Assembly (NCBI RefSeq): GCF_000381545.1
Contig: NZ_KB906675.1
Span: 62,001 to 126,000, forward strand
DNA: 64,000 nt
Reading direction: 5' to 3'
DNA from: Rhodonellum psychrophilum GCM71 = DSM 17998
GTDB taxonomy: Bacteria; Bacteroidota; Bacteroidia; Cytophagales; Cyclobacteriaceae
Both the position numbers and the translations under genes were made by a program. Numbering within the stretch: position 1 is the first letter of the stretch; the number at the start of each line of letters is the position of its first letter. This document shows positions 16,025-24,962 of the stretch, piece by piece. The notes under the pieces were generated by a model, which saw only the letters and a program-made list of their open reading frames with translations, was not told where the DNA came from and did no database searches.

Positions 16025-16207
16025 TTCACCCGAGTTCTACCCGAGTTCTGCATGGCCAATTCTATTCCAGCCTGAAATGGATTGATAATCAGTCCTCGTT
16101 TGGTGTTTTGACTTCAATTTTTTAAAAACATGCATTATTCTCCAAATAATCTGATTTTCATGCAACCTCAACCCAATTGGGAAACCTAATGCATGTTTCC
16201 GTTTTAA
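16025..16207 (+). repeat. Dispersed ~170-bp intergenic repeat, copy 3
   Basis: Left end has a duplicated CCCGAGTTCTA/CCCGAGTTCTG phrase, then GCATGGCCAATTCTATTCC. Internal TTTTGACTTCAATTTTTT and CTCCAAATAATCTGATTTTC are recognisable, and the right end is GGAAACCTAATGCATGTTTCC followed by GTTTTAA. Same orientation as copies 1, 2 and 4. Confidence 0.75.
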
Positions 16208-16436
16208 CGCAATGTCCATCCGCAATATTACCAGTAACCACCAAAATTCAAAAAACCCTTAAACGAAATCTTTATTGGAGGCTTCTTCCAGCTTCGTCCC
16301 GAAAGCTTTCGAGATTCACCCCTTTTCTTCTAAAATATTTTTTATGGCACGATAGCAGATGATCATTTAACATAATTTAAAAATGAAGATCAAAGTGGTA
16401 CATCACCCATAAAAACGGATTCCTACCTCACCATTA

Positions 16437-16610
16437 TTAAACCCGTTTTATGCATTACGAACTCAATTCAATAGTATAATTCTCTGATAATCATTTAGTT
16501 ATTTACTATTTTTGACTTCACCTTATTGGAGTCAGGAATTTTTCTCCCAAAAGTCTGATTTTCTTGCAGTTTCAATCCAATTTGGAAACCTATTTCATAT
16601 TTCGGGTTAA
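16437..16610 (+). repeat. Dispersed ~170-bp intergenic repeat, copy 4
   Basis: A well-preserved copy: TTAAACCCGTTTTATGCATT at the left, TTTTTGACTTCACCTTATTG and AAAAGTCTGATTTTCTTGCA inside, and TTTCATATTTCGGGTTAA at the right. The ends read as imperfect inverted repeats (TTAAACCCG... against ...CGGGTTAA). Confidence 0.85.
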
Positions 16611-17417
16611 AGGAAACGCAGTCACCATCCAAATCTTGAAATTCAATTGCCAAAGAAACATCTCACCTAAATGCTAATCCCGCTGGTTTGTATATGAGGA
16701 AACGAAGTGTTTGAAAATGGGCAAGGAATCCATAAAAATCTGTTTCCTGATCTTTGGGTATTTTTAAAAATAATGATCAAAAACTGGGTGAAATCCTCCG
16801 CTGACGCCCACTTCTACTTGTCAAGCATGGACACATTTTTTTAATATAATACACTGATAATAAGTATTTAATAAATGAATTCTGTTCTCAGTAATTTCAA
16901 AAACATCAATATTGTTTTTTCCTTAGACTGTCTTTTCATCCCAATAAAAAATCAGGGGTTTTTACTGGGAGTTTGAAGATCGGCAAGGGCACAGGCAATT
17001 TTTTGATTGACCATTCCTTTGTTTCAAAATTCTCAAATGGATCAAATAAAGAAGCATATGCAAGACATTTTTTGGATTGTAATTCCGCTGCCCAAAACTC
17101 CAGAAATCCTTACTCCTCTTATTGGTTTCTAGATCCTTATCCCCATTTATGCGGCTGCAATCCATGCACCAAATTGGAACTTAAACCTTATTCCCAATGC
17201 AAACGTAAATGGTGAATATTGATAAAAAGAATAAGTTTTCAATGTTCATGTTTGCCCTTTTCCAGTTAAAGAATGGCTTCTAGAAAACCAAATCCCGATT
17301 CGATATTATCAATAAAAATTGTATTTTTTAAATAAAATATAATTTTACCAATTAATGTTTAACAAATTTTAAAAAATAAGGTTGTTTAATTGTTAATTAA
17401 ATTAAGATTGAATTTTC

Positions 17418-17425
17418 TACATTTG
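17418..17425 (+). promoter_or_regulatory. Putative Bacteroidota -7 box (TACATTTG)
   Basis: TACATTTG fits the Bacteroidota primary-sigma consensus TAnnTTTG and lies 33 bases before the ATG of the ACP-like gene. The -33 element is not clear in the AT-rich upstream DNA. Confidence 0.5.
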
Positions 17426-17457
17426 TTTTTATTTGAACCCTTTTAATCACTATACCC

Positions 17458-17691
17458 ATGAAAAACATTTCAGCAATGAAAAAAGCCATCGGGATTTTCC
17501 AATCTTATGGCATCCCACTTACCGGCAAGAGAAAATCCGCGAATTTTTACAGGGAATTGGATATGGACAAAATCTTTGTTTCGGGCTTGGTATTCGAATT
17601 GGAGTACGGCTTGAACAAAGAATTGGCAGATGAAAAGGCAAATCAAGTAGAAACACCATCAGAATTGATTGGCTATTTGATGAGTGCTTAG
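17458..17691 (+). CDS. Acyl-carrier-protein-like small protein without the phosphopantetheine serine
   Basis: The 77-residue protein follows the ACP second-half pattern: FYRELDMDKIFVSGLVFELEYGLNKEL then ADEKANQVETPSELIGYLM, comparable to DSLDxVELVMALEEEF and PDEEAEKITTVxDAIDYI of true ACPs. The DSL serine that carries phosphopantetheine is aligned with lysine (DKI), so it cannot be loaded in the usual way. It may be a structural or regulatory ACP paralog, as known in some Bacteroidota and mitochondrial settings. A -7 box lies just upstream; the next gene begins 39 bases downstream on the same strand. Confidence 0.65.
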   Translation: MKNISAMKKAIGIFQSYGIPLTGKRKSANFYRELDMDKIFVSGLVFELEYGLNKELADEKANQVETPSELIGYLMSA

Positions 17692-17730
17692 AAACTTTGT
17701 GCTTGGGATCTGGGTTGGGTTAATGACATT

Positions 17731-18810
17731 ATGAAATCAAAAAAATATTTATTCCTCACACTGATTCCAATTTTCACGCTTTTCTATTTCAACAATCCTG
17801 AAAAAGAGCACAAAATGACTTTTATTTCCAATCCCGAATTAAATACCATCTCCGGTTTGAATAATTGGAAAGGTACGCCGATAGATGAAAAAGGGAATTT
17901 CCAGAACCTTTATCAACCTTTTAAATCCAGTTTTGGAGACCTGCTGAAATGGCAAACCAGCAAGAATCCCCAAAAGAAAGAGAAGAAAAATGAAACCAGA
18001 CGGCTTTCTGTTAAAGTTGACAACGACGCACTTCAGGGCGATGCCGATTATCTCATTTGGTTGGGTCATGCAACCTATCTCATGCAAATCAACGGGAAAG
18101 TACTGCTTACCGATCCTGTATTAATTGACAATTTATTTTTAAAAAGGGAAAGCAAATTGCCGATCTCTCTGGATAATTTGCCTGCTCTGGATTATATCCT
18201 GCTCTCACACAGTCACCGGGACCATTGCGATGAGAAGACCTTGGAATACCTTTCCGAAATCAATCCTGGAGTCACATTTTTGACAGGACTTGGCATGAAG
18301 GATGTGATTATTTCATGGACGAAAGGTCAAATGATTCAGGAAGCCGGATGGTACCAGCAGTTTGACATTCCCGGTTTGGATTTTGAGATCACCTATGTGC
18401 CCAGCAGACATTGGTCGAGAAGGGGGCTGTTCGATGAAAATGTAAGTCTATGGGGTGGATTTTATTTAAAGACCAACCAACAATCCATCTATCTCATGGG
18501 GGACAGTGGTTCCGGACCTCATTTCAAAGACATCAGTACTGCCCTTGGCGAGCCTGACTATTGTTTGATGGGAGTTGGCGCATACAAGCCGGAATGGTTC
18601 ATGAACCAAGCCCATATCAGCCCATTGGATGCAATTGATGCTTTCAATGAAATGGGGGGTCGCTATTTTATCCCTATGCATTTTGGGACTTTTGATCTTT
18701 CGGATGAACCGAGGATGGAACCCCTGGATGTGTTGATCGAACATGAATCCAAACTCGAGGGGGAACTTCTCCGCGTAGTTTTGGGAAAAAACCTTTTGGT
18801 TGGAAAATAA
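17731..18810 (+). CDS. MBL-fold metallo-hydrolase (NAPE-PLD/UlaG-like)
   Basis: The 359-residue protein has an N-terminal hydrophobic segment (KKYLFLTLIPIFTLFYF) that may be an uncleaved anchor or signal. The metallo-beta-lactamase core includes WLGHATYLMQINGKVLLTDPVL, the metal motif LSHSHRDHCD (first His about residue 160), FEITYVPSRHWSRRG, the phosphodiesterase-like YLMGDSGSGPHF and late IPMHFGTFDLSDEP. This arrangement resembles N-acylphosphatidylethanolamine phospholipase D and UlaG-like lactonases, so a lipid or cyclic phosphodiester is a likely substrate class. Location is probably periplasmic or membrane-associated. Confidence 0.85.
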   Translation: MKSKKYLFLTLIPIFTLFYFNNPEKEHKMTFISNPELNTISGLNNWKGTPIDEKGNFQNLYQPFKSSFGDLLKWQTSKNPQKKEKKNETRRLSVKVDNDALQGDADYLIWLGHATYLMQINGKVLLTDPVLIDNLFLKRESKLPISLDNLPALDYILLSHSHRDHCDEKTLEYLSEINPGVTFLTGLGMKDVIISWTKGQMIQEAGWYQQFDIPGLDFEITYVPSRHWSRRGLFDENVSLWGGFYLKTNQQSIYLMGDSGSGPHFKDISTALGEPDYCLMGVGAYKPEWFMNQAHISPLDAIDAFNEMGGRYFIPMHFGTFDLSDEPRMEPLDVLIEHESKLEGELLRVVLGKNLLVGK

Positions 18811-18868
18811 AGAAATCCTTTGAACAAGAACAACGGGCCTAGAGCTTGGCCCCTGAACCTTCAACAAA

Positions 18869-20245
18869 TCAAATTTTAACGGACTTCCATTTCCCCTTTC
18901 TGAAGATATAAAACGCCACCACCGCATGCAGGGAATGGCAGAAGGCAATGCTGATATAAATCCCCATCATTTCCCATCCCAACACAAAGGCCAAAAAATA
19001 AGCCAAGGGAATTTCAATCACCCAAAAAACCCCAATATTGATCAGTGCAGGGGTTTTTGTATCTCCGGCACCATTGAAAGCATTGGTCATGACCATTCCC
19101 ACGGCAAAGAACACATAACCCAAAACGATCACCTTCAAGCCATCTGCCGCCAATTCCCGGACAGCATCCGTGTCGGTAAAAACACCTGCCAATACATCTC
19201 CCGCCAATAAATAAAGGACGGTGACCAAAGCGAGGAAGATCACATTGTACCTCGCCGTCAGCCAGACTGAAATTTCAGCTCTCCTGTACTTTTGGGCGCC
19301 CAAATTCTGTCCCACCAAAGTGGCAGCAGCGCCGGACAAGCCCCAAGCTGGCATCAGCGTGAAAAGCAAAATCCTAAAGGCAATGGTAAAACCAGCCACT
19401 GCCACACTACCAAATTCGGCAGCCATCCTCGTGAGCGCAATCCAACCCACCGAGTCAATCAGAAATTGCCCCATTCCCCCAACAGAAATACTGACGATTC
19501 GCTTAATCACCAGAAAATTGATCGTCAAATTCTCCTTTAAAATAACCAATTTATGCTTCCCATTGAACAGATGGTACAATTGATAAATTACCCCGACGCT
19601 TCGCCCTGCTGTAGTGGCGATGGCTGCGCCTGTCAACCCAAAACCCTCAAAACTTCCCAAGCCAAAAATAAACAGGGGGTCAAAAACAATATTCAAACCG
19701 TTTGAAATCCACAATGCCCGCATGGCCAAGTGCGGCTGCCCAGCACCTCGAAAAGCCCCATTGAGCAAAAAAAGGAGCATAATCGCCGTATTTCCAGCGA
19801 ATATTATTCTACTATACTCAACACCTATTGCCAACACCTCGTTCTCAGCCCCCATCATTCTGAGTAGGTCTTCGGCAAAATAAAATCCCAACAAACCCAA
19901 GATAACCGATACCACACCCCCGAAAGCAAGCAACTGGAAGGCCGCATTTCCGGCTTCCTTATACTCCTTTTCCCCTACCCTTCTTGAGATCAATGCCGTC
20001 GCCGCCATACTGATCCCCATACCGATGGCATACACCAAGACAATTACTGCCTCTGTCAGTCCCACCGTGGCCACAGCATGCTCACCCAACCTTCCCACAA
20101 AAAAGATATCGACCACCGCAAAGAGTGATTCCATCAGCATCTCTAAAATCATGGGTATTGCCAACAAGACAATGCCTGTTTTCAAATTGACTTTTGTATA
20201 ATCCTGCTCCTTGCCACCTAGGGCATCTTTTAGTAGCTGCAACAT
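18869..20245 (-). CDS. MATE family efflux transporter
   Basis: The 458-residue polytopic protein has the two-fold MATE repeat: GIVLLAIPMILEMLMESLFAVVDIFFVGRLG at the start of the first half and GMGQFLIDSVGWIALTRMAAEFG in the second, plus the GAFRGAGQPHLAMR and NAFNGAGDTKTPALIN phrases typical of the family. Twelve membrane helices are expected. It exports organic cations or drugs using Na+ or H+; the substrate is not predictable. It is convergent with the metallo-hydrolase gene, with a weak GGGCC/GGCCC hairpin around 18835 between them. Confidence 0.92.
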   Translation of the reverse strand: MLQLLKDALGGKEQDYTKVNLKTGIVLLAIPMILEMLMESLFAVVDIFFVGRLGEHAVATVGLTEAVIVLVYAIGMGISMAATALISRRVGEKEYKEAGNAAFQLLAFGGVVSVILGLLGFYFAEDLLRMMGAENEVLAIGVEYSRIIFAGNTAIMLLFLLNGAFRGAGQPHLAMRALWISNGLNIVFDPLFIFGLGSFEGFGLTGAAIATTAGRSVGVIYQLYHLFNGKHKLVILKENLTINFLVIKRIVSISVGGMGQFLIDSVGWIALTRMAAEFGSVAVAGFTIAFRILLFTLMPAWGLSGAAATLVGQNLGAQKYRRAEISVWLTARYNVIFLALVTVLYLLAGDVLAGVFTDTDAVRELAADGLKVIVLGYVFFAVGMVMTNAFNGAGDTKTPALINIGVFWVIEIPLAYFLAFVLGWEMMGIYISIAFCHSLHAVVAFYIFRKGKWKSVKI

Positions 20246-20418
20246 AACTGTGATTGAACCACAAATGTACTTTAAATTTCAAAAAGTGGTTTCGGAAAAT
20301 TAGGTCTAAACCGGCTATTTAAAGACCCCTAAAGACTTCTTTCTAGAATTTTAACAATTGATTTTGCCTATATTGGATGCAAATAGAAAAGCAGAAAACC
20401 TTAGTAAAATAATGACCG

Positions 20419-21900
20419 ATGACCTTAACCATTGAAAACATCCTATTAATTGGCTCTTTATTGCTCTTTATCAGCATCATCGCTGGCAAAACTTCCTATA
20501 AATTCGGTGTCCCAACATTGGTCTTGTTTTTATTGATTGGCATCTTGGCTGGCTCTGAAGGAATTGGTGGAATCAATTTCAATGATCCCGCAACAGCCCA
20601 ATTCATCGGGATAGTATCGCTGAATTTTATTCTTTTTTCGGGGGGATTGGATACGAGCTGGACATCCATAAAACCAGTTTTGTGGCAGGGTATTTCACTT
20701 TCGACCATTGGCGTCCTTCTTACTGCGGTTTCATTGGGCACATTTGTCTGGGCAATTACGGATTTCACCATTTATGAAGGTTTGCTATTGGGCGCCATCG
20801 TTTCCTCCACGGATGCCGCTGCTGTTTTCTCCATACTTCGTTCCAAGAGCCTGGCTCTCAAGTCAAATATACGTCCCACCCTTGAGCTTGAAAGTGGGAG
20901 TAACGATCCAATGGCCTATGTTTTGACAATCGCGTTTTTGGGTTTGGTCATCAATCAGGACCTCGGCATCACTTCCATCATTCCATTGTTTCTCCAACAA
21001 ATGATTTTTGGGGCATTGGCGGGATATCTTTTTGGAAGGATTAGCAAATATGTTATCAACAAAATCAACCTCGACTTTGAAGGGCTATATCCAGTTCTCG
21101 TAATCGCTTTGATGTTTATCACTTTTTCCGCAACTGATTTCATAGGGGGAAATGGATTTTTGGCGGTCTATTTGTGTGCGGTTTATTTGGGAAACAGTGA
21201 ATTGATGCATAAAAAAACGATCCTGAAAATGTTTGACGGATTGGCTTGGCTGATGCAAATTGTGCTTTTCCTCACTTTGGGTTTGTTGGTTTTCCCTTCA
21301 CACATTGTCCCAGTTGCAGGAATTGGATTACTCATTTCACTTTTCCTGATTTTCGTGGCAAGGCCCGTCAGTGTGTTTTTGAGTCTGATTTTTTTCAGAA
21401 TGAAAATCAGAAGGAGGTTTTACATATCTTGGGTAGGCTTGAGGGGAGCAGTGCCGATCGTGTTTGCCACCTATCCCCTTTTGGCTGGAATCGACAAGGC
21501 GGAAATGATTTTCAACATCGTCTTTTTCATTTCCCTGACCTCGGTTCTGTTGCAAGGGACCACTTTGACCCTCATCGCAAAATGGTTGCATGTGGCCTTA
21601 CCGGAAAGAGTCAAGCCCATTGCCCCCACGGACATGTTTCTATCTGAAAGGGTGAAAACAGCAATGGTGGAAATTAAAATTCCTGAATTGGGATATGCCG
21701 TTGGAAAAAAAATCATCGATCTGCAGTTCCCCAAAACGGCAATCATTGCCATGATCAAAAGGGGTGAAAAATTCCTCACGCCCAATGGTGCGACGGTCAT
21801 AGAGGACCATGACACCTTGATTGTGCTTTCTGACACGCAAGCAGGAATTGAGAAAGTTTATGATTGCCTACAAATCCCAATGTTAACCACTAAACTATAA
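20419..21900 (+). CDS. K+/H+ (or Na+/H+) antiporter, NhaP2/CvrA type
   Basis: The 493-residue protein has a CPA1 membrane domain (about residues 1-390) with SSTDAAAVFSILRS, LELESGSNDPMAY (the conserved acidic pair region) and WVGLRGAVPIVFATYPLL, followed by a TrkA-C/RCK-like cytoplasmic domain (about 405-490; VEIKIPELGYAVGKKIIDLQFP). This matches K+/H+ antiporters that regulate cell volume and pH. The gene is followed after 4 bases by a universal-stress-protein gene, so a cytoplasmic nucleotide-binding partner may regulate it. Confidence 0.9.
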   Translation: MTLTIENILLIGSLLLFISIIAGKTSYKFGVPTLVLFLLIGILAGSEGIGGINFNDPATAQFIGIVSLNFILFSGGLDTSWTSIKPVLWQGISLSTIGVLLTAVSLGTFVWAITDFTIYEGLLLGAIVSSTDAAAVFSILRSKSLALKSNIRPTLELESGSNDPMAYVLTIAFLGLVINQDLGITSIIPLFLQQMIFGALAGYLFGRISKYVINKINLDFEGLYPVLVIALMFITFSATDFIGGNGFLAVYLCAVYLGNSELMHKKTILKMFDGLAWLMQIVLFLTLGLLVFPSHIVPVAGIGLLISLFLIFVARPVSVFLSLIFFRMKIRRRFYISWVGLRGAVPIVFATYPLLAGIDKAEMIFNIVFFISLTSVLLQGTTLTLIAKWLHVALPERVKPIAPTDMFLSERVKTAMVEIKIPELGYAVGKKIIDLQFPKTAIIAMIKRGEKFLTPNGATVIEDHDTLIVLSDTQAGIEKVYDCLQIPMLTTKL

Positions 21901-21904
21901 AACC

Positions 21905-22723
21905 ATGAAAAAGCGCTTTATCGTCCTAGTTGATTTTTCGGAACATTCAGCCAATCTCATCCAGTATGCCTATGATTGGTCAAAATTGGTGGATGCAAAA
22001 TTACTGCTCTACCACAAAACAACAATAGTATCCCCAGCCCTTGCTGACAATGAGACGCGGCATTCGATTGCGCAAATGATCAATGAAAAAGCACTTGACA
22101 AGCTCAAAACTTTGTCAAAAAGTACTTTGCCCGAAAACGCCAATGTTCAATATTCTGTTTCCGAAACCAATTTGTTGCTTTCTCTTCAAAATTTTCTGGA
22201 AGAACCCTTTGAACATTTGATTTTTACCGGAATGAAAGGCACTGGGTTTCTAAAGAAAATTTTCCTCGGAAGCACCACTATCCAAATTATAGAAAACATC
22301 AATAATCTAATGGTTGCGATCCCAAAAGATATTTCAAGCTTTTCGCCCATTGATTTATATGTTGCAGTGAGCGAAAATCATCCTTTGAATATTTTGGAAT
22401 TGAACAGACTTCTGAATTTCACGGGAGGAAAATCCAAAAAAATCACTTTCTTCTATTTTGCAAAAGACAACGAGGAAACGCTGGGAATGGAAAAACAACT
22501 GAGGGATTTGACCTTACTTTTTGGGGAAAAATACATAACGGATTTTGAAATTTATCAGGGAACAGATGCCTTTGAAAAAATCAAATTGGTGATCAACAAC
22601 AAAACCAAGGAACTGCTTGTCATTCAAAAAGGATCGAGAGAATGGACAGATCAGCTTTTTCGGAAGTTTATGATCAATGAACTCGTTTATGCTGGGGAAA
22701 CACCATTGGTCATTTTGCCTTAA
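21905..22723 (+). CDS. Tandem-type universal stress protein (UspA family)
   Basis: The 272-residue protein has two Usp-like halves. The first begins KRFIVLVDFSEHSANLIQYAYDW and ends with FTGMKGTGFLKKIFLGSTTIQIIEN, resembling the G-x2-G-x9-G-S/T nucleotide loop. The second (about 145-272) is more divergent, ending LVYAGETPLVILP. It is cotranscribed with the antiporter 4 bases upstream, suggesting a role in controlling ion transport under stress. ATP binding is plausible in the first domain only. Confidence 0.85.
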   Translation: MKKRFIVLVDFSEHSANLIQYAYDWSKLVDAKLLLYHKTTIVSPALADNETRHSIAQMINEKALDKLKTLSKSTLPENANVQYSVSETNLLLSLQNFLEEPFEHLIFTGMKGTGFLKKIFLGSTTIQIIENINNLMVAIPKDISSFSPIDLYVAVSENHPLNILELNRLLNFTGGKSKKITFFYFAKDNEETLGMEKQLRDLTLLFGEKYITDFEIYQGTDAFEKIKLVINNKTKELLVIQKGSREWTDQLFRKFMINELVYAGETPLVILP

Positions 22724-22814
22724 GGAAAAAAACAGATTTTTGGAGGCCGTCATAGAATTCTACAAAATTTAAGTTTGTGTTGCTTCCTCATATTCAAGAG
22801 CACTTTTTCGATAT

Positions 22815-22990
22815 TTTAGCCCATTTTATGCATTACGAACTCAAATCAAGATTGTATTTTACCAATAATTCAATAGATGCTGACTGTTTTTGACTTCACC
22901 GTATTTGGCGTCAGAAATTGGTCTCCAGATAGTCTGATTTTCTTGCAATTTTAATCCCATTTGGAAACGGAATGCATATTTCGGATTTAA
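22815..22990 (+). repeat. Dispersed ~170-bp intergenic repeat, copy 5
   Basis: Well-preserved copy: TTTTAGCCCATTTTATGCAT, CATTACGAACTCAAATCAAG, TTTTTGACTTCACCGTATTT, AGTCTGATTTTCTTGCAATT and right end GGAATGCATATTTCGGATTTAA. It lies about 90 bases after the Usp gene. Degraded fragments of the same family may continue around 23020 and 23395-23425. Confidence 0.85.
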
Positions 22991-23168
22991 CAGAAAGGTA
23001 TTTTTGGATACTTCGGTATGAACTCGAGTATAGCCGTTGATTTTCGGACAAAAAACCTTGGAAAACTCACCTAAAGTTTTCCAAGGCTTGAAAAATTAGA
23101 GTTTAAAAAAAATTTTTTCACAAGACCTGGTTGAATTAAAAGGCAACCCCAATTGCCTCAGCTAAACT

Positions 23169-23288
23169 TTAGCTGCACTGGCCAAGCAAAAAGTAAATGA
23201 TGACAAAAACCAAAATGGTTCCAAAACATCCTCCGCCCAACTTATAGGCACCGTAACCTGCAATCAATCCTTTGAACATATTATTCAT
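23169..23288 (-). CDS. 39-residue single-TM small protein
   Basis: This short frame starts at the ATG complementary to 23286-23288, preceded on the minus strand by AAAAAAGGAAAAT, a good ribosome-binding site. The product begins MNNMFKGLIAGYGAYKLGGG, followed by a Cys-Phe-Gly-Thr step, one hydrophobic helix (ILVFVIIYFLLG) and a QCS ending. The G-rich LIAGYGAYKLGGGCFG segment and terminal cysteine look conserved rather than random, and similar tiny proteins occur in Bacteroidota. Function is unknown. It is monocistronic and faces away from the Rrf2 gene. Confidence 0.65.
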   Translation of the reverse strand: MNNMFKGLIAGYGAYKLGGGCFGTILVFVIIYFLLGQCS

Positions 23289-23505
23289 ATTTTCCTTTTT
23301 TAGTTTGTTAATCTATGGCACACAATCCTTAATGCAATCTAATTATATTCCAAAAATAAAAAAACCTACTCTTTCACTTTTTGATTTGGCAGATTCTATC
23401 CGAGTTCTGCTGAGAATTCGGGTTTTTTGATGAGCAAAAATAAGGAGCAATTGAAATTCATTTCTTACAAGGATTTTCAAAAAGCTTATAACATTTACTG
23501 ATTTT

Positions 23506-23553
23506 AGCATAAATATTTAATCGGATAAAAACGTCCGATTAAATATTTATGCT
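23506..23553. promoter_or_regulatory. Perfect 20-bp inverted repeat, probable Rrf2 operator
   Basis: AGCATAAATATTTAATCGGA is followed after 8 bases by its exact reverse complement ending at 23553. The element directly abuts a -7 box at 23554 and covers the expected -33 region of the Rrf2 gene, so a bound protein would block RNA polymerase. Rrf2-family repressors commonly autoregulate through AT-rich dyads. Arms of 20 bases are longer than a single dimer site usually needs, so two dimers or a DNA hairpin are also possible. Confidence 0.7.
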
Positions 23554-23561
23554 TACATTTG
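23554..23561 (+). promoter_or_regulatory. Putative -7 box of the Rrf2 gene (TACATTTG)
   Basis: TACATTTG matches TAnnTTTG and lies 16 bases before the ATG at 23578, immediately after the inverted repeat. Without a clear TTTG at -33, the promoter may be weak or activator-dependent. Confidence 0.55.
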
Positions 23562-23577
23562 AGAAAACTAAAGAGAA

Positions 23578-24012
23578 ATGTTTTCAAAAACTTGTCAATA
23601 CGGTATCAAGTCAACGCTTTACATTGCCTTGCAATCGATAAATGAAAATCGTGTAAGCCTCAAAGACATCGCAAAGGAAATAGATTCACCCGAGGCATTT
23701 ACGGCCAAGATTCTCCAAAAACTTGTTCACGCAGGAATCATCATATCCGTGAGGGGACAAATGGGAGGTTTTCTGATTGAGAGAGAGAAAATGGATTCCT
23801 TGAAATTAATCCAAATCGTAAATGCGATAGATGGGGATCACATTTTCGTAGAATGCGGATTGGGATTGAGTCAATGCAATTCAAGTTTCCCTTGTCCCCT
23901 ACATGAACAATTTTCAAAGATCAGGACGGATTTGAAAGCCATGATGGAGACAACCAGCCTCTTGGGTTTTGCCACTGGACTGCACGATGGGCTTACTTTC
24001 CTGAAGCGTTAA
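23578..24012 (+). CDS. Rrf2-family transcriptional regulator (NsrR/IscR-like)
   Basis: The 144-residue protein starts FSKTCQYGIKSTLYIALQSI and has the Rrf2 winged helix with VSLKDIAKEIDSPEAFTAKILQKLVHAGIIISVRGQMGGF. The C-terminal loop carries three cysteines (VECGLGLSQCNSSFPCPLHEQF), the spacing expected for an Fe-S ligand set like that of NsrR or IscR. Its neighbours are the RIC repair protein and a hemerythrin-like protein, so it probably senses nitric oxide or Fe-S damage and controls this cluster. The perfect inverted repeat upstream is its likely operator. Confidence 0.88.
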   Translation: MFSKTCQYGIKSTLYIALQSINENRVSLKDIAKEIDSPEAFTAKILQKLVHAGIIISVRGQMGGFLIEREKMDSLKLIQIVNAIDGDHIFVECGLGLSQCNSSFPCPLHEQFSKIRTDLKAMMETTSLLGFATGLHDGLTFLKR

Positions 24013-24236
24013 AAAAAAATTACCACTTTAAAGGATATTCGCATCTTATATTATTTATTTAATCAAGAGAATTTACAGCAAAACAACCCAAAACAGGACG
24101 TCAAAATACTGGGGGAATTTTCAATTCTCAAAATCAGAACAGCCTCTTTTCTTCAAGTGAAGACTATTCTGATGATTTAATCATGAATTTATTTCATTGG
24201 AATTCACAAAAATATTCAAAAAAAAAAAATAAAAAT

Positions 24237-24962
24237 ATGACAACAGTACAGTTAAAAACAATCGGAGAAATGGTAGCAGCGGATTACAGAACCGCTCAAG
24301 TTTTTAAGAATCACAATATTGATTTTTGTTGTAAAGGCAACCGAAGCATTCAGGAAGCCAGCGAGAGTCAAAACGTAGATCCGGCTGTGGTAATCCGCGA
24401 AATTGAGGCTTTGCAAGAATTGGGAAAAGAAGAAAACGAGAATTACAAATCATGGCCACTGGATCTATTGGCGGATTACATCGAGAAAAAGCACCACAGT
24501 TATGTCTCTACCCAAATCCCCATTTTGAACCAATATTTGGAGAAACTCTGTCAAGTACATGGAAAGGTCCATCCTGAATTGTTCGAAATAGCCGAGGAAT
24601 TTAAACATTCAGGTGGCGAATTGACCGCCCACATGAAAAAAGAAGAATTCATTTTGTTCCCTTTCGTACGAAAAATGATGCAGGCCAAACAAAGCAGTTC
24701 TAAACTGGAAAAACCCCATTTCGGAAAAATTGACAATCCGGTTCAAATGATGATGCATGAACATGAAGTGGAAGGTGACCGCTTCAGGAAAATCGCTGCG
24801 CTGAGCAATGATTTTACCCCTCCAAAAGATGGATGCGGTACTTATCAAGTGACATATGCTTTGCTCAGGGAATTTGAAGAGGATTTGCACCTCCACATCC
24901 ATTTGGAAAACAATATTTTATTTCCCAAATCCATCGCAATGGAAAAAGAATTGAACGGATAA
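24237..24962 (+). CDS. ric: Iron-sulfur cluster repair di-iron protein (RIC/YtfE/ScdA)
   Basis: From ATG 24237 the protein has 241 residues. The N-terminal ScdA domain has TIGEMVAADYRTAQVFKNHNIDFCCKGNRS with the conserved Cys-Cys pair. The hemerythrin-like C-terminal part provides iron ligands in KKHHSYV, HMKKEEFILFPF, MMHEHEVEGD and HIHLENNILFP. RIC proteins repair Fe-S clusters damaged by nitric oxide or peroxide. It sits 224 bases downstream of the Rrf2 regulator in the same orientation, which supports NO-responsive control. A longer start at 24183 adds only a Lys/Asn-rich stretch and is not preferred. Confidence 0.93.
   Translation: MTTVQLKTIGEMVAADYRTAQVFKNHNIDFCCKGNRSIQEASESQNVDPAVVIREIEALQELGKEENENYKSWPLDLLADYIEKKHHSYVSTQIPILNQYLEKLCQVHGKVHPELFEIAEEFKHSGGELTAHMKKEEFILFPFVRKMMQAKQSSSKLEKPHFGKIDNPVQMMMHEHEVEGDRFRKIAALSNDFTPPKDGCGTYQVTYALLREFEEDLHLHIHLENNILFPKSIAMEKELNG

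Larger units (their letters stand above)
15735..17457. other. 1.7-kb intergenic region with two repeat copies, no gene found
   Basis: Contains repeat copies 3 and 4 (listed separately), a small palindrome CGAAAGCTTTCG at 16300-16311, and otherwise AT-rich sequence without coding character. Short frames around 16037-16362 and 16962-17215 lie over the repeats or have low-complexity, non-protein-like translations, and none has a convincing start. The last 100 bases hold the promoter of the ACP-like gene. Confidence 0.55.

Noticed and set aside
15807-17457. Several short frames as possible genes
   Set aside because: They coincide with repeat copies or AT-rich DNA, and none shows protein-like composition, start context or neighbours.
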